A DNA stretch of 64,000 bases. Source: Ilex aquifolium (lineage: Eukaryota > Streptophyta > Magnoliopsida > Aquifoliales > Aquifoliaceae). The stretch lies in the NCBI GenBank assembly GCA_951799425.1, contig OX637393.1, forward strand, positions 7,634,244-7,698,243, given 5' to 3'. Below the pieces are notes generated by a model that did no database searches, was not told the origin of the DNA, and saw nothing but the letters and a program-made list of their open reading frames with translations. Numbering within the stretch: the stretch's first letter is position 1; every line of letters starts with the position of its first letter. Below are positions 36,501 through 49,117 of the stretch, piece after piece. The position numbers were made by a program, and so were the translations under genes.

Positions 36501-39500
36501 AGTAGCTTCCAAATACCATTCGCTCGAGAAGCTTGACCCGCATACCATACCGCCAGTCTTGCTCATCATTCAAAGTAGCCACCTGAACCAAATTAACATC
36601 AGGGAGTGTCCCCAGTCCTTAACAGTTTTCACTCAAATATCAGAGACAATATGAAATAGAAACAAGGCCGATACTTCATACTCACAGCTTTCTCGGCAGC
36701 CTCCACAGTCTCATACTCCACAAGAGCATGTAACTACATGCGAAAACCAGAAGAAAGCATTAATCCCCTTATAAATCTACCATAAGGATCACGTACTCTC
36801 CAGACAGTATTCACAACCAGACATAAAGACAAGCCTTTTTTCTTTTCCTCATCTTTTCCATTTAATTGGAAATTCTTTTTTCTGGGGTAAGTGGGGGATG
36901 GGGAAGTAGGTTGCGCTTTAGCAAATCAGCTGAAGGGTGCAAAGCCAAATTTACCAAGCATCATGGCAAACATCATCAACTTCGTAAAGTTCTCTGAACT
37001 GGTTCTCAATAAGTTGAATTGAAGGGGAAGAGTTAAAATTATTTGGCAACAGAAGCTAATTCAATATACTTTTTCATGCAAGAAGTAAACTTTTTATCCT
37101 GTGTTTGGTTTAATTAAGGCAAAAAAAAAATAGGTGATTTAATTAGGGCTTCATTGCTCAAAATCCTTCAAGAAATTTCTTTATAAAAGTCAAGTTTTAC
37201 AAGAGCCAAACACCAGCAACCAGCATTTGCATAAAGAGTACATCTCATAATAAACCCATAAAAATACTAAAAACTAAACACATACAACACCCCCTCCCCC
37301 CCCCCTCCGCCCTTCTCCTTTCGGGGGGAGGGGGGGTTGGGGTCTGAATGCAGTGCACCCTCAAATCACAAGCAAATAAGCATAAGAACACAGGAAGAAA
37401 ATGAAACTTTAAATCATGTGAAGCACAGTACAGAGAGGTTCCTGAGATTGGGAAGGATGAGATAATCAGTCAATGCATGATCCAGCCAGCTCACTGCATC
37501 TATTGGTTGGGCCTTGGACTCGGTCTCAACAGGCACTGGGGTCAGACAGAACGCATGTTTTCTCACTTCCAGGGTAGGGAGTTTTATTTTCCCCATCGAA
37601 CTATTTGTTACAATTCCAATAATAAATAAGAAAAGTTTTTTCTTTTTTTCTCTCTATGTCATATCTATAGAAAAGCAAATAGAAAATCTTTAGCTAAGTT
37701 AAAATTAATGAATTGTTGATACTAATTGATTCCATTTTTAAAACTTTTTGTGTAACTTTCGGACTTCATAATTTCCTTTCTCTAAATTATGAAAAGGGCT
37801 TTCCATGAGATTGGAAATGAAAACTATTAGCCCCACGCAAGGTTTGTGAAAAAGTGATTGTTTGATAATGAGGAAGGAATATCCGTATTTCTGCTAAACA
37901 GGATGTATTGAACTCATAATTCATTAGATACTTTTTATGAATGTCAACTAAGTATCGTAAGTAAATTGCTCCAAGTTGTTCAATCATTTGATAACTAGAG
38001 TCATTCTTTGATAAATGATCACTATGAGTTAGACTCAAGTCACTCAATAAAATTGATCAATCCTGCAGCCTAGGAATGTTTAAGTAGAAGATTGACCACC
38101 TGTAACTCTATAGGGTACAGTCCACATTCTAAGCTTAATAGCATTGATTTCAACTGAGGTATGACTAAGATTGCAGTGGCAATTCAAATGCTTCACGCCA
38201 CAATTACAGGGGAAAGTATCAAGTGACTTAAGAACTACAATAGCTTGCTCAAAATTCATGTCTAAATGGTATTGTATATGATTCACTAACCACAAGTTGA
38301 TAGAGGAAGTCATTCATCACAAATCTTTAAGAGAAGTTATGTTTCTACTTGTTGGGGACAATTCTAATTTTTAAAGTGAGCATGCATGCCAATGAAATCA
38401 CCAGTTAAATAAAAAGCATGGAATTAACGTTAATTTACATCTATTTGATGTCATCCACCACTTAACATAAAATCCCTACTCACATCATCAACCCAAATTG
38501 CAAAGCATTTGTGGATTAAAGCAATAGTTCTCACTTTCTAGCAATTAGATTACCATCATCCTCGAATACCTTTTCTAAATATTTTAGCTATTATATTGAA
38601 CATAAATATGTCATTTTCTTAAACAAATGAGGGAAGTTCATGCGTAAAAGTTTCCTCAAAGTGGTACATAAAAAAGTTCCATAATAACACCATAAATTAT
38701 CATTCCAAGTGACCAGAAACCTGATATCAAAGAAAACTACCATTTATTAAATCAAAACAAACAATATTTATTTTCTTGAAAGTAAAAGCTTTGGACATCC
38801 TGATTCATATGCTTCCAAGCAATTACATTTAGTCAGCATATTGTGATTCAATCCATACCTTACCACTTAGCAGCTTCTCTGCAATTGTGTGTTTTTTAGG
38901 CTCCCTTACACCATGTGGGTCACGGATGGAAATATTCTTTATTCTGGAAATTTAAAAATCAATGTAGAACAGTTGTACAATACATAAAGAAGGCACAATC
39001 AAAGGATACATAACATGGGCAAATGAGGAAATAACATACTTTCCAGCTTCACCAAATATACGGTGAATGTTCTCCACAGAATGATCCTCTGGTAGATTTT
39101 CTACCACAACAGTGCATAACTATGTTCCACAAATTAGATGCAACAGATTTTAAGCAAGGATATTATAGAGTGAAGAGATAAAGACAATTCAGAAGGGAAA
39201 GATACCTGTGGATCCATGACCTCAGTGAATGGAAGAGGATGAAGTCGCTTCACCTTCTTCCCATCTGAAGTTACAACCTGCAGTTAAGAGATTTGCACCT
39301 ATCTTTTGATTTGAGGGAATAGGATGAATAAAGAAAGGGGATAGGGTAAAAACCCTGACAAATACTTGATTGTTAGTATAAGTTGTAACGCTAAAAGCTG
39401 GCAGTCAAGATCATAATAGAATATAGAAGCTTTCCAGTAAGACAAGTGGCTTACGAGAACAGAAGAATCCCTCAGGGCAGCCACTACTAATGATGTGTCC

Positions 39501-42500
39501 TTTGTTAGCTTCTTCATCTTCTTAAAAGAAGCAATAACTCCAATAGGAACTGCAAGAAGCAACATGCAACTGTGTTACACAAAACACACACACACACACA
39601 CACAGAGCAACAGCAGCAACATCATACCACACAAATATTTAAGTAAAGGTGACCCCCAACTCATTCAAGGAAAAGCCAGAGGCTTTTTTAAGACACTGCA
39701 TTAGCAAAGCAGCTCCATAATCACAACAGGCCATCACAGGTTCTCTAAAGAGTGCCACCTATTCACCAACATGCAGCAGGGATACATATCTCAAGCATAG
39801 TTATCAAATCGTGTATCGGAAGGCGTATCGTTTTTTAAAAATAGTGTATCGTATCGTGTATCGTAAGATACGGTGCAAATTTAAATAAATAATAATAAAA
39901 TATATATACCTTTGAAAAAAAAGCATACACTCATAAAAAACATAGCATTTCATTAATACTCCACCAACTATAAAAGTCATCAACATAGTTCACTAATATT
40001 ATAATGCAAAGTTCACAACCATAGTTCACTAATTGAAACTTCAAACACCAAAGAGACTTCTAATCCAAATTTCTAATCCAAAGAAACATCTTTACGATTA
40101 CCTACCACTGAAACGACGTCGTTTCAGTGGTTATAAGGGATAAAAAAATCAGCTCTTGGCACAAAACGACGTCGTTCCAGGAAAAAAAAAAAAAAAAATA
40201 GCGTTTGCACGTATCGTAAAAACGTATCGTGTATCGGACGATACAACGCAAAAACGATGCATAACTACGATCCGTATTGTTTTAGGCCTGTATCGTGACG
40301 TATCGTACGATACGTATCGCGTATCGTACGATACTAACAACTATGATCTCAAGATGATTCTCTACAGCATACTGAGAAATCCTAGCAAAAACTCCACTAC
40401 TCCTCAAATAAAAAACAACAAACCAGTTTTGTGTAGATAAAATTGCCTGATAGGCAAACTTAAATGCGGACTTTCTAGCCTCTCTATATTCACATCAACT
40501 TCCCACTTTAGTAATCGACTTTCCACAGTATATGTCACACTCGTGCAAGTCACCTAAGGAGTAGTAAAGATGATACAAACACCATTTAGAGTTATTGTGT
40601 TCCTATTACATATTAGTATATTCTAGTCAGGGCAGTATCATAATTGTTCCCAATATCTTATAATAGAAATAAAGAGGCGGAGTGTACGAAAAGTACTACG
40701 CACAGATTCTCACAATCCTAACTCTCCACTTCTCTTATTCTCTCTGTTAAGTTTAGAGGATTAACACAATATTAGAGAGAAAGAGAGAGGTAAAAATTTA
40801 ACATAACTCTCATACATCACTTGTATTTATAGTTAACTCACAATAATAAGTATTACTCATACACCCTCTTACTATTAACAATTTACACATACTACCCTAA
40901 TATTCTTAACACTCCCCCTCAAGCTGGACTATATATATCATATAATCCAAGCTTGGAACAAATCATTGTAAGACGTGTACGACTCAATGTTTTGGTAAAC
41001 ATATCTGCAAGCTGATCTTTAGATTTCACAAATGGAGTTGTAATCTCCCCAGCTACTATCTTGTCCCGAATAAAGTGACAATCAACCTCAATATGTTTGG
41101 TTCTCTCGTGAAACACCGGATTGACAGCGATATGAATAGCTGTCTGGTTGTCACAGAACAACTGTAAAGGAAGTTGAACTGGAAACCCAATTTCCTGGAG
41201 GAAGTGTAGTAGCCAAGTCAACTCACTCGTCATATGCGTCATTGCCCTATACTCAGCCTCGGCACTGGATCTTGCTACCACGGATTGTTTCTTACTTTTC
41301 CATGAGACAACGTTACCTCCTAAGAAAGTACAATAACCAGTGGTTGATCTTCGATCAGAAAGAGAGCCAGCCCAATCAGCATCTGAGAACCCTTCCACTC
41401 TAAGATGTCGATTAGCTCGATATAACAGTCCAAGTCCAGGAGCACGTTTGAGATATCGCAGAATACGAGTAACTGTCTCCCAATGTGGTACTCTATGACA
41501 CCCCATGAATTGACTTACTATATTGACTGCATAGGAAATATCCGGTCGAGTAATAATGAGATAATTGAGCTTCCCAACCAATCTGCGATACCGACCCGAA
41601 TTCTCAAACAGTGCACCATCGTCCATCAAAAGTTTCTGATTTGGATCCATAGGAGCATCAATAGGTCTGCCACCCAACAAACCTGCTTCCTCTAGCATGT
41701 CAAGTACATATTTCCTCTGGGATAAACAAATACCCTGTTTAGATCAAGCCACCTCAATACCCAAGAAATACCTGAGTTTTCTCAAATCCTTAGTATGAAA
41801 TCGATCTTGCAAGAATATTTTTAACTTGGCAATCCCCTCAGAATCATTTCCAGTAATCACAATATCATCTACATAGACCACCACTAGAACATATCCAGCA
41901 TCTGTCTGTCTATGAAACACAGAATGATCTGTCTGACATCGAAGAAGACCAAACTTTAAAACTGCATCTGAAAACTTACCAAACCATGCCCTCGGTGACT
42001 GCTTCAAACCATACACAGATTTCTTTAACCGACATACACTCTTACCATACTCCCCTTGAGCAATAAACCCAGGTGGCTGCTCCATGTATACTTCTTCAAC
42101 CAAGTCACCATGTAGGAAGGCATTCTTGACGTCTAACTGAAACAAAGACCAATCAAGATTAGCAGCCAAAGAAATCAAGATACGAAATTTTGGCAACAAG
42201 AGAGAAAGTCTCCTCATAATCAACACCATAAGTCTGAGTAAAGCCATTTGCAACAAGTCGGGCTTTGAGACGCTCCACAGAACCATCCGGATGAAATTTA
42301 ACAGTATACACCCAACGACAACCAACAGTTCGTTTACCAGGAGGTAAAGGAACGAGATCCCAAGTCCCATTATGATGTAAGACATCCATCTCCTCCTCCA
42401 TAGCTTTCCTCCAACCCGGTTCAGTGGTCCAGAGGGCTCAACCTGTCCGGTTCAGTAGTCCAGCTTGGTTTTCCAGCCCGGTTCAGCCCTCTAGCAGTCT

Positions 42501-45500
42501 CTTTTCCTCTGGTTCAGCATTGCAACATTTCTTGTTTGCTATTTGCTGCACTATTATGGAACCCAAGCAAGATACTAGGTACCTTACTCCATCTTTGCCT
42601 CCTCCGACTTTTATCAATGGTCCCATGACCTCTGTCAAACTCAATGGGACTAATTATACTTTATGGTCCCGATCTGTTCAAGTCTTTCTTCGAGACAAAG
42701 GATTTAAGAAATATCTGGTGGGTCCCAAATCCAAGGAAGACACTCCTAGGTATGATCAGTGGGAATAAGAGGACGCTCAAATTATTTCTTTACTATTGAA
42801 TAGCATTGAGCCGAGTATTAGTTCTACTCTACTTTATCTTGACACTGGAAAAGCTAGCTGGGCCACTGAACCGGACAGGCTGAGCCCTCTGGACCACTGA
42901 ACCGGGTTGTTGATTTAGTATGGGAGCAATTGGTTTTTATGGCTTCACATTGGACCAAAGCCACTGGATGTTTTAGAGGGATCTCTTTGTTGGATCTTCA
43001 AAGGAATTGGATGGCGGCTTTAAATTGGTTTTTATTTTCTCTTTCTAATTTGGCTTTTTTTCCCTATGTTTTTTTATTTTACTCTTGAGGATATCTTGTC
43101 GTCTACACAACATTGTAATATGCTTTTCTTTATTCTTTTCTATAATAAAAATTCTTCTTTTATAAAAAAAAAAGCTTTATTTATTAATATATTTATTTTT
43201 GATAGAAGAAGAATTTATATAAAAGAGAAATACAAACAAAGATACAACATTTTGGACAAGAAATTCTCAAAAAAAAAGTGAAGAAAGCTTCATTTAATAT
43301 ATCAATCAATATTTTCTGATCAGAAATGAATAGGTCTTAAATGAGGGTAGTCAGGCTCTTGCCAAGGGAAAAACACATAAATTATACTTTGCCCAAAGAG
43401 TTAGAAGGTTCTAAAGAATATAGAAGCAATAATTTTAATGTCTAACACATCCTTCTTCCACTTTATCGGATGAACGCAGATAATGGGGCACAAGTCAAGG
43501 CTCTTATAAGTATGATAGCATGCAAGTCAGCCCCATAGAACACAAAACATAGTACAATAAAGAGAAACAATCCTTAAAGTTGAGGTCCATATTTTCAAAC
43601 AGTTAGATATTAATGACAATTTTTTAAACTGCATAAGCTGCACTTACCAAACCCTTCCTCGTCTTTAGTCACATATTTCATCAAAAACTTGTCGGTCAAC
43701 AAGTTTTCATCACTAAAATAATACTCGACCTGCATGAACACAAGGATTCCCATTAACAAGTTTTTATTAAAGAACTCAAAACTAAGTAATTGGCAAACTT
43801 GTCTCACCTTCCTTAAATCATCAACCATCAAAACGACAACAATATAGGCTTCAAGAAAATCTAGCTAACATTGAAACAGTTAAAGTTTAGAAGCCATCAA
43901 GCAAGGAAACTATTGCCACCATGATGAAATCCATGATCTATGGAAACTATTGCCACCTTGTGCCCATAGGCTTCAAGAAAATCTAGCTAACATTGAAACA
44001 GTTAAAGTTTAGAAGCCATCAAGCAAGGAAACTATTGCCACCATGATGAAATCCATGATCTATGGGCACAAGGGTTAATGCTCCAAGTAAATTCAACATT
44101 CTAAATTGTACGATATCAAAACAGTTAGTTTATCTCAAGAAAAATCTAAAGAACAGAGAAAATTAGAAAAGCAAAAAATATCAGAATAACAAAGATGTTG
44201 ACGTAACCCGACTCTTGAACATTTCATCGAACCACTTGGCATGCATATAAAAGGATGACATCTATAGATACTTCTGTTGTAGTGTTGAATCCATTCAGTA
44301 ATTTGATGAATACATGTGAAAATGAGATGTGAAACTAAAGGTCTCTCACAAAAGATTCATCGAACACCCACAAGACAGCGTTCTTTTGGTCAATTTTTGG
44401 GCATACTAAAATGTAGTTGTCTAAGGACTGTCATTGAACACTTGTGGGACAGAATTTTTTGAATTTTCGTTTTTATTTTTTTTTCCTGTTTGATAGAATA
44501 AGGAAGAGATGATAGAAAAGAGAAAAGGAAGAAGATGATAACTGTAGGAAGTCTAGAAAGAAGGAAGAAATGGGCGAAACACTAAAATACTATAGGGGTT
44601 TTAAGTCCACAAGGAGATAGTAGAGGAAAGGAGAGAAAGGGTAGAAGCCTAGAACCCTCTAGGAGCCTTGAATCCTAAGGCACAAGAAAGAGATAAAGGG
44701 AAGTAGTTCCAATAGAAAGAGACAAGACGAGAGTAGAGAAGAAAGCACATAGGGAAGGGAAGAGGAGAGAGAGGGAGCTAAAGGCTAATCCAAACAGTTT
44801 AAATTTCACATCTTCGGGTTGTATTTCATGTGCCAGCTCTAAGGCACTGTAATAGCATCTCCAAAACCCTAAAAACATGCCAAAATAACAAAAGAGCCTC
44901 CTCACTCATTACAAGAACATATAAGGCCCTTAAGCTCATTCCTAACAACGAAAGCCTCCCTAAAACTAAAAATACAGCAAGTTAATTCACCAAAACTACT
45001 GTAAGACCTAGGAATCACAAATACTCGTCGACATGGCGGTGTCTGACACGGATACGCGTGGGATACGGCCGAACACGTATCCAACATTTGTACAAGTGTC
45101 TGGCCGATCTCTTCTTCAGCCATGGATCTGAAATCTCTTCTTCGATCTCTTCTTTTAAAAGCCACGAATCTAAAAGCTATGGAAAAGCCACAGATCTAAA
45201 CTAGCTAGGTATGTCTTCTTCAAACCCTTCCCCCTCTTCTTCTTTCCTCCTTCTTCTCCTCCTCTCGTTCTTCTACTAAACCAGACAAAAGGTCTGAGCC
45301 CCCTCTCTCTCTCTTAGCGATCTCTCTGTCTGTCTGTGCGATTTGTGTAAGCAGCTTGCCCTAGTTCCTTAGCCTTATGCTTTTATATTTTTCTCGATCA
45401 CACGTTTTTTTTCCTCCCCGCTCTCTCTCTGAACATATTAAATTTCACTTTTTTAAATTTTGTTCTTGTTTTTTGGTATAATGTATTTATTAATTGTCAA

Positions 45501-47191
45501 ATATAAGCCCCCCCAATTGTAATTGACGCGACGTGATCTGTCAGGCCAACCAAAAGTAGACACGTGGCGCATTCTGTCAATAATAGCAGAAGTAATGATT
45601 CGCGTGATATGATATGCTCGGCCCCGGAGCTTTGTCAGGGGAGATAAGCGCTAAGACCCCTTTGGCACCTACAAAGGGCTTTTGGGAATTTCATGCCAAG
45701 CGACGCTGTCCTCGGCATTGTCACAAAAAATGCACTAGGGTCTCTCCGGCATTACCATGAACGTCGACGATGGATCTTCTCGTTGCATACCGAAGATTGT
45801 TGAGACCAAGAGGGTCGAAACATCGACAGAAAATAGGCCGATGTTGGAAGACAACTATCCGACAGCTAGCTTTGCACTGGGAACACCCACCGGGGAATAA
45901 ACGAAGGAATGTTTGTCAGATGGCGTGGACCCGCTATCCCATGTGGACAAATCCAATAGGATCATTAGGATCAATTTTAAGGATGCAATTAATGCTCTTC
46001 ATAAGCATACGACCAGCGAGCCATAGGCGTTTAATGCTCGGGGGCCAAGGACAGGGAGGACATTGATCTCTCGACGCACTATGTGATGCCAGACATTTAA
46101 TATCGCAGAGCGTTTTGCTTAACGTCAACTCTCGCAATGAATGCTAGGCACGAGTATTAATGATCAGCAAATATTCGGATGCCGATGTGTTAATGTCATT
46201 AATGCATGCCAGATTGACATGCCAGCAAAGGATCAAGTATCGAGGTCAAAGTGTGCCTTGCTCAACTCCCAACTGCCTTATGAGATCAAAAGACATCCAC
46301 TGTGAGCCAATCAGGGGCCATCGCGCCAAAAAAGATCGTAGGAATGTCCTCGACAAGCACATTCGTCCACCAAGAAAGTATAAACAACACCCTTAAGTAA
46401 AAATAGACGATATGCTCTCACAACCATGCATTGAATATTGTGTCTTCTTTTCTCCTCAGAGATTGGCTTAAAGCATTGGAGGGGAATCATCGGAGACACC
46501 TCCGGTCTCCCTTATAACCCTTCTTCGTGATCCTTAGGTTTTCGTCGTCCCCAAGCTCAAGAGCAACCTTCGAGTGTTAGCCAAAGTACCACTACCTCAA
46601 TATTGTGCAAGAAATCACCCGCATAATAACATATTAACCCAATGCCTAATTTGATATTAGTCCATTGCCCAATTATAAGATATTAATCAATTTATCAATA
46701 TTTATTAGGTCATATTATTAATCTTTTTATTTATATAAAAAATATAATATTATTTTAATTAGCCTTACCCAAATCTTACATTTGGAACTTTGTCGTATCC
46801 TAGTGTCCATGTGTAAGACTCTAATGACTTATATATGCTGACCTTTTTTGTTTTCTCTTAAGAACCACATCACATCAGATGTCAAAACATACTATCTAAG
46901 CACAATGTGGTCAAATCATCCGGGCAATGTCATGATCATGAACTAGGTATCAATTGGTTAACACATATCAATGGCACATGAATGCATACATACAGAGAAC
47001 AAGAGTGGTTAGGTCTCATTTGTCTATCCCTTTACAAAAAATTTTAGGCCCCGTAGCATAAACATATTTCCAGAAGATGAAATAAATGTCTTAAAAAGAT
47101 GTAGTAATGCTATCAAGGGTTAGATAGATAACCTCAAATAAAAGAGTCCCCAATAGGTTACACACCCAACCCATGTCTCCTTTATCCTCCC

Positions 47192-47225
<34 letters not shown>

Positions 47226-48939
47226 TATGCAATCTTTATTATTTAATTCCTTTACTCTGATTTTCTTTCTCTTAAATGCGTGCTATGTTTCACTCTTTGA
47301 CATAAATCTAAAATCATATAATAGAGATAGCCGATAAATTTTAACACTTGATTATAAGATATCGTAGTTATTAGTATCGTACGATACGCGATACGTATCG
47401 TAGGATACATCACGATACACTTGAAAAATAATACAAATCGTGTCTCTATATCATTTTTGTACCATATTGTACGATACGATACGTATCGTACGATAGATAC
47501 AATACATGAAGTTTTTTTTTTTTAATTTTTTTTGGTTTTTTAGGGTGAAATGATGTCGTTTCACCCAGGACTTATTTTTTAATCCCTAGATTGTGGAACA
47601 ATGTCATTTTAGTGGCTAAAGTTTAAAAAAAATAATAAAATTTGTTATTAATATTGTTCAATTGAATCAAAATTCCTTATGAATGTTAATGTTGTTCAAT
47701 TGAATCAAAATTCCTCATTAATATTAATGTTGTTCAAGCAGTTGATGTTAGAAGTTTGAATTAAAGGTCTTTACATTTTGATATTAGTGAACTATGTTGG
47801 GAACTTGAATAGTTGGTGGAATATTTTTGATATACTATTTTTGAAAAATGATACACCTTCCGATACGCAATTTAACAACTATACGAGGTATACATATAAT
47901 TTGATGTCATCCACACCATTGACTAACATAATTATAAATCCAAACTCTAATAAATTTATAACTAAAGGCAACATTGCCAAAGAGAAACGAAGATATTAAA
48001 CTATTTAAAATTGTGCTGCCATGTGACTTTTTGATGTTTGATTGATGATTTACCATTCATTCATCCTCGGAGTAAGCTGAGTCCTCCCAGAGAGCTGCTG
48101 ATCATTTGGAGTGGTCCTTCAAGGTGGAGAATTCTAGAATGTCCAAAGGCATGTAATTATGGCTCACTAAAATCTTTGACAAGAAAATTACATAGTAAAA
48201 TGTTATAGCTCACGATCACTCACCATTAGAGGCATATTCCTCTAGTCTTCCATTCCAATCCCAAAATGTGAAATATATGGTGCCAAACATGCAAAAACCT
48301 ATTTGAAACAACAAATTTGAGCGACATCACTACTGTCTAAAACCCTCATCAGGCTCTAAACAATGAGACCTATCAGATATAAATTTCTTAAACACCCTAT
48401 TTAGAAAATGAAATTCACAGATCCTTGTACGCATTCAAACAGTATCCTTAATTCCTAAACCCCTACCCAAATTAGAAAAAAAAACACCTCACTGCTACAC
48501 ACCCATAGTTGCTTAAAACCCTATAAACAAATCAAAATAAACCATTCCCCTTTAAATATACCAACTCGAATGCTAAGCAACGAATATTACGGAGTTCGAT
48601 TGCTCTCAATAACCAAAAGCGTGAAACAGAGAGTGAATTCAAAGCAAAACAAGTCAAGCCTTAAAAGCAGTAATATCTCAGCTTCACATATATAAAAATA
48701 AACAAATATATGCATATATAAAGTGATAGATAGGAGGGGAGAGAAAGAGTTGCCTGCTTGATAATTTTGTCGCGAAGATCAACGGTGAGAGTGGCGGTGG
48801 TGGTCTGAGACGAGTGAGGTTCATCGGACGGTTGAAGGACTTCATGGAAGAGAGATTCGGTGGTTTCGGGAGATCCGACGGGTGAGAAGTCGGGATCTTG
48901 GGGAGGAGACGATGGAATAGTGACTCCTTCGGCTTCCAT
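33533..48939 (-). CDS. LARP6: La-related protein, LARP6 type
   Basis: Eleven exons: 48939-48754, 43729-43648, 39549-39455, 39277-39206, 39119-39040, 38943-38859, 36733-36686, 36582-36517, 36441-36304, 33860-33767, 33660-33533. All phases agree; 357 codons plus stop. Order: acidic Ser/Pro-rich N terminus (1-50); La motif (about 55-140) with [17 protein letters not shown] and IASFKKM, which keep the residues equivalent to Q20, Y23, Y24, D33, F35 and F55 of human La; an RRM-like domain starting [17 protein letters not shown] and ending [11 protein letters not shown]; a Lys/His/Glu-rich linker; an RG-rich stretch; and a SUZ-C-like end, [16 protein letters not shown]. Family role: RNA binding, mRNA fate and localisation. 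No PAM2 motif was seen. Intron 1 begins GC (48753-48752), right after the codon for the La-motif Gln. Introns 1, 2, 6 and 9 are 2-5 kb and hold the inserted repeats. Family almost certain; which LARP6 paralogue is not decided. Confidence 0.93.
34590..35380. repeat. Degenerate AT-rich minisatellite in LARP6 intron 9
   Basis: About 0.8 kb made of variants of TTAATTTGATRAAATTGAAT and AATGTTAATTTGGTG, units of roughly 20-35 bp with drift in length. The plus strand is strongly A/T with very few C. No ORF or element end was found. Confidence 0.75.
37288..37342. repeat. C-tract/G-tract inverted repeat
   Basis: CCCCCTCCCCCCCCCCTCC is followed 17 bp later by GGGGGGAGGGGGGGTTGGGG. The two tracts can pair as a hairpin, and each could also form a four-stranded structure. 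It lies in LARP6 intron 6. Confidence 0.75.
39796..40345. mobile_element. hAT-like MITE A in LARP6 intron 2
   Basis: 550 bp with ends CATAGTTATC and (reversed) CATAGTTGTTAGTATC and a perfect 8-bp target duplication ATCTCAAG (39788-39795, 40346-40353), the size typical of hAT elements. It is rich in GTATCGTACGATAC-type palindromes, mostly near the right end, and holds a 26-bp perfect palindrome at 40105-40130 centred on ACGACGTCGT. The same family occurs in opposite orientation at 47363-47883. Confidence 0.8.
40596..42907 (-). mobile_element. Ty1/Copia fossil in LARP6 intron 2
   Basis: Minus strand: reverse transcriptase part (about 42400-41700, with [19 protein letters not shown] and the catalytic YVDDI), RNase H part (41698-40919, with SDADWAG and SSAEAEYRA), a polypurine tract (GAGGGGGAG, about 40912-40920), and one LTR of about 316 bp (about 40596-40911). 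A gag piece on the other strand is listed separately. No second LTR is seen. Broken, with several breaks; moderately old, though the polymerase part is still well preserved. Confidence 0.88.
42466..42854 (+). mobile_element. Copia gag part, opposite orientation
   Basis: A gag-like segment ([20 protein letters not shown], starting near 42558) lies on the plus strand while the polymerase of the same fossil is on the minus strand. It is bounded by a 53-bp inverted repeat (42413-42465 and 42855-42907) built of GGTTCAGTGGTCC-type words. Part of the Copia fossil. Confidence 0.75.
42908..43172 (+). mobile_element. LINE 3' end in LARP6 intron 2
   Basis: A broken frame with [17 protein letters not shown]-like words and a 3' tail ending CTTTTATAAAAAAAAAAG resembles the end of a plant L1 ORF2 and its poly-A. 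It abuts the Copia fossil. Confidence 0.5.
43844..44065. repeat. Tandem duplication, 122-bp period
   Basis: Identical 100-bp blocks 43844-43943 and 43966-44065 (from ATAGGCTTCAAGAAAATC to CATGATCTATGG) are separated by 22 bp that repeat AAACTATTGCCACC. Recent local duplication in LARP6 intron 1, close to exon 2. Confidence 0.9.
45495..46631 (+). repeat. Gypsy solo LTR in LARP6 intron 1
   Basis: GC-richer block in an AT-rich intron, about 1.14 kb. Near its right end a TATA-like box (about 46376) is followed by GATTGGCTTAAAGCATTGG and ACACCTCCGGTCTCCC. This matches the R/U5 signature (TGACTTAAGCATCGGAG...) of plant Gypsy LTRs. Ends TG...CA were placed by eye; the target duplication is not clear. 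Old, on the strand opposite to the gene. Confidence 0.6.
47188..47226. repeat. Poly-C plus (CT)n microsatellite
   Basis: A run of about 14 C followed by about 12 CT repeats, in LARP6 intron 1. Confidence 0.9.
47363..47883. mobile_element. hAT-like MITE B in LARP6 intron 1
   Basis: 521 bp with ends CGTAGTTATTAGTATCG and (reversed) TATAGTTGTTAAATTGCG. The sequence is that of MITE A (39796-40345) in the opposite orientation, including the TATCGTACGATA repeats and the TTTCAC palindrome region. Flanks TAAGATAT and CGAGGTAT match at 5 of 8, so the target duplication is worn and this is the older copy. Confidence 0.7.
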
Positions 48940-49047
48940 CGGAAGAGAGGAGAGAGAAGCGGTGGAAATGAAGAGGAAACGTGTACGAACCTTCCCGCTC
49001 CTTTTCTTCTCCTGGTCTCTCGAAGCCTGGCTCTTGCAGGAGGGGGT

Positions 49048-49058
49048 CTTTATAAAGG
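49048..49058 (-). promoter_or_regulatory. TATA box of LARP6
   Basis: CCTTTATAAAG on the minus strand, about 110 bp upstream of the LARP6 ATG. The stretch between holds no other ATG and is C/T-rich, as expected for a leader. Confidence 0.6.
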
Positions 49059-49117
49059 TGGACGCCGGCTCCTTGAGGACTCCAGTTCGCTCATTTCATT
49101 TTGACTTAAAGAGTTAA

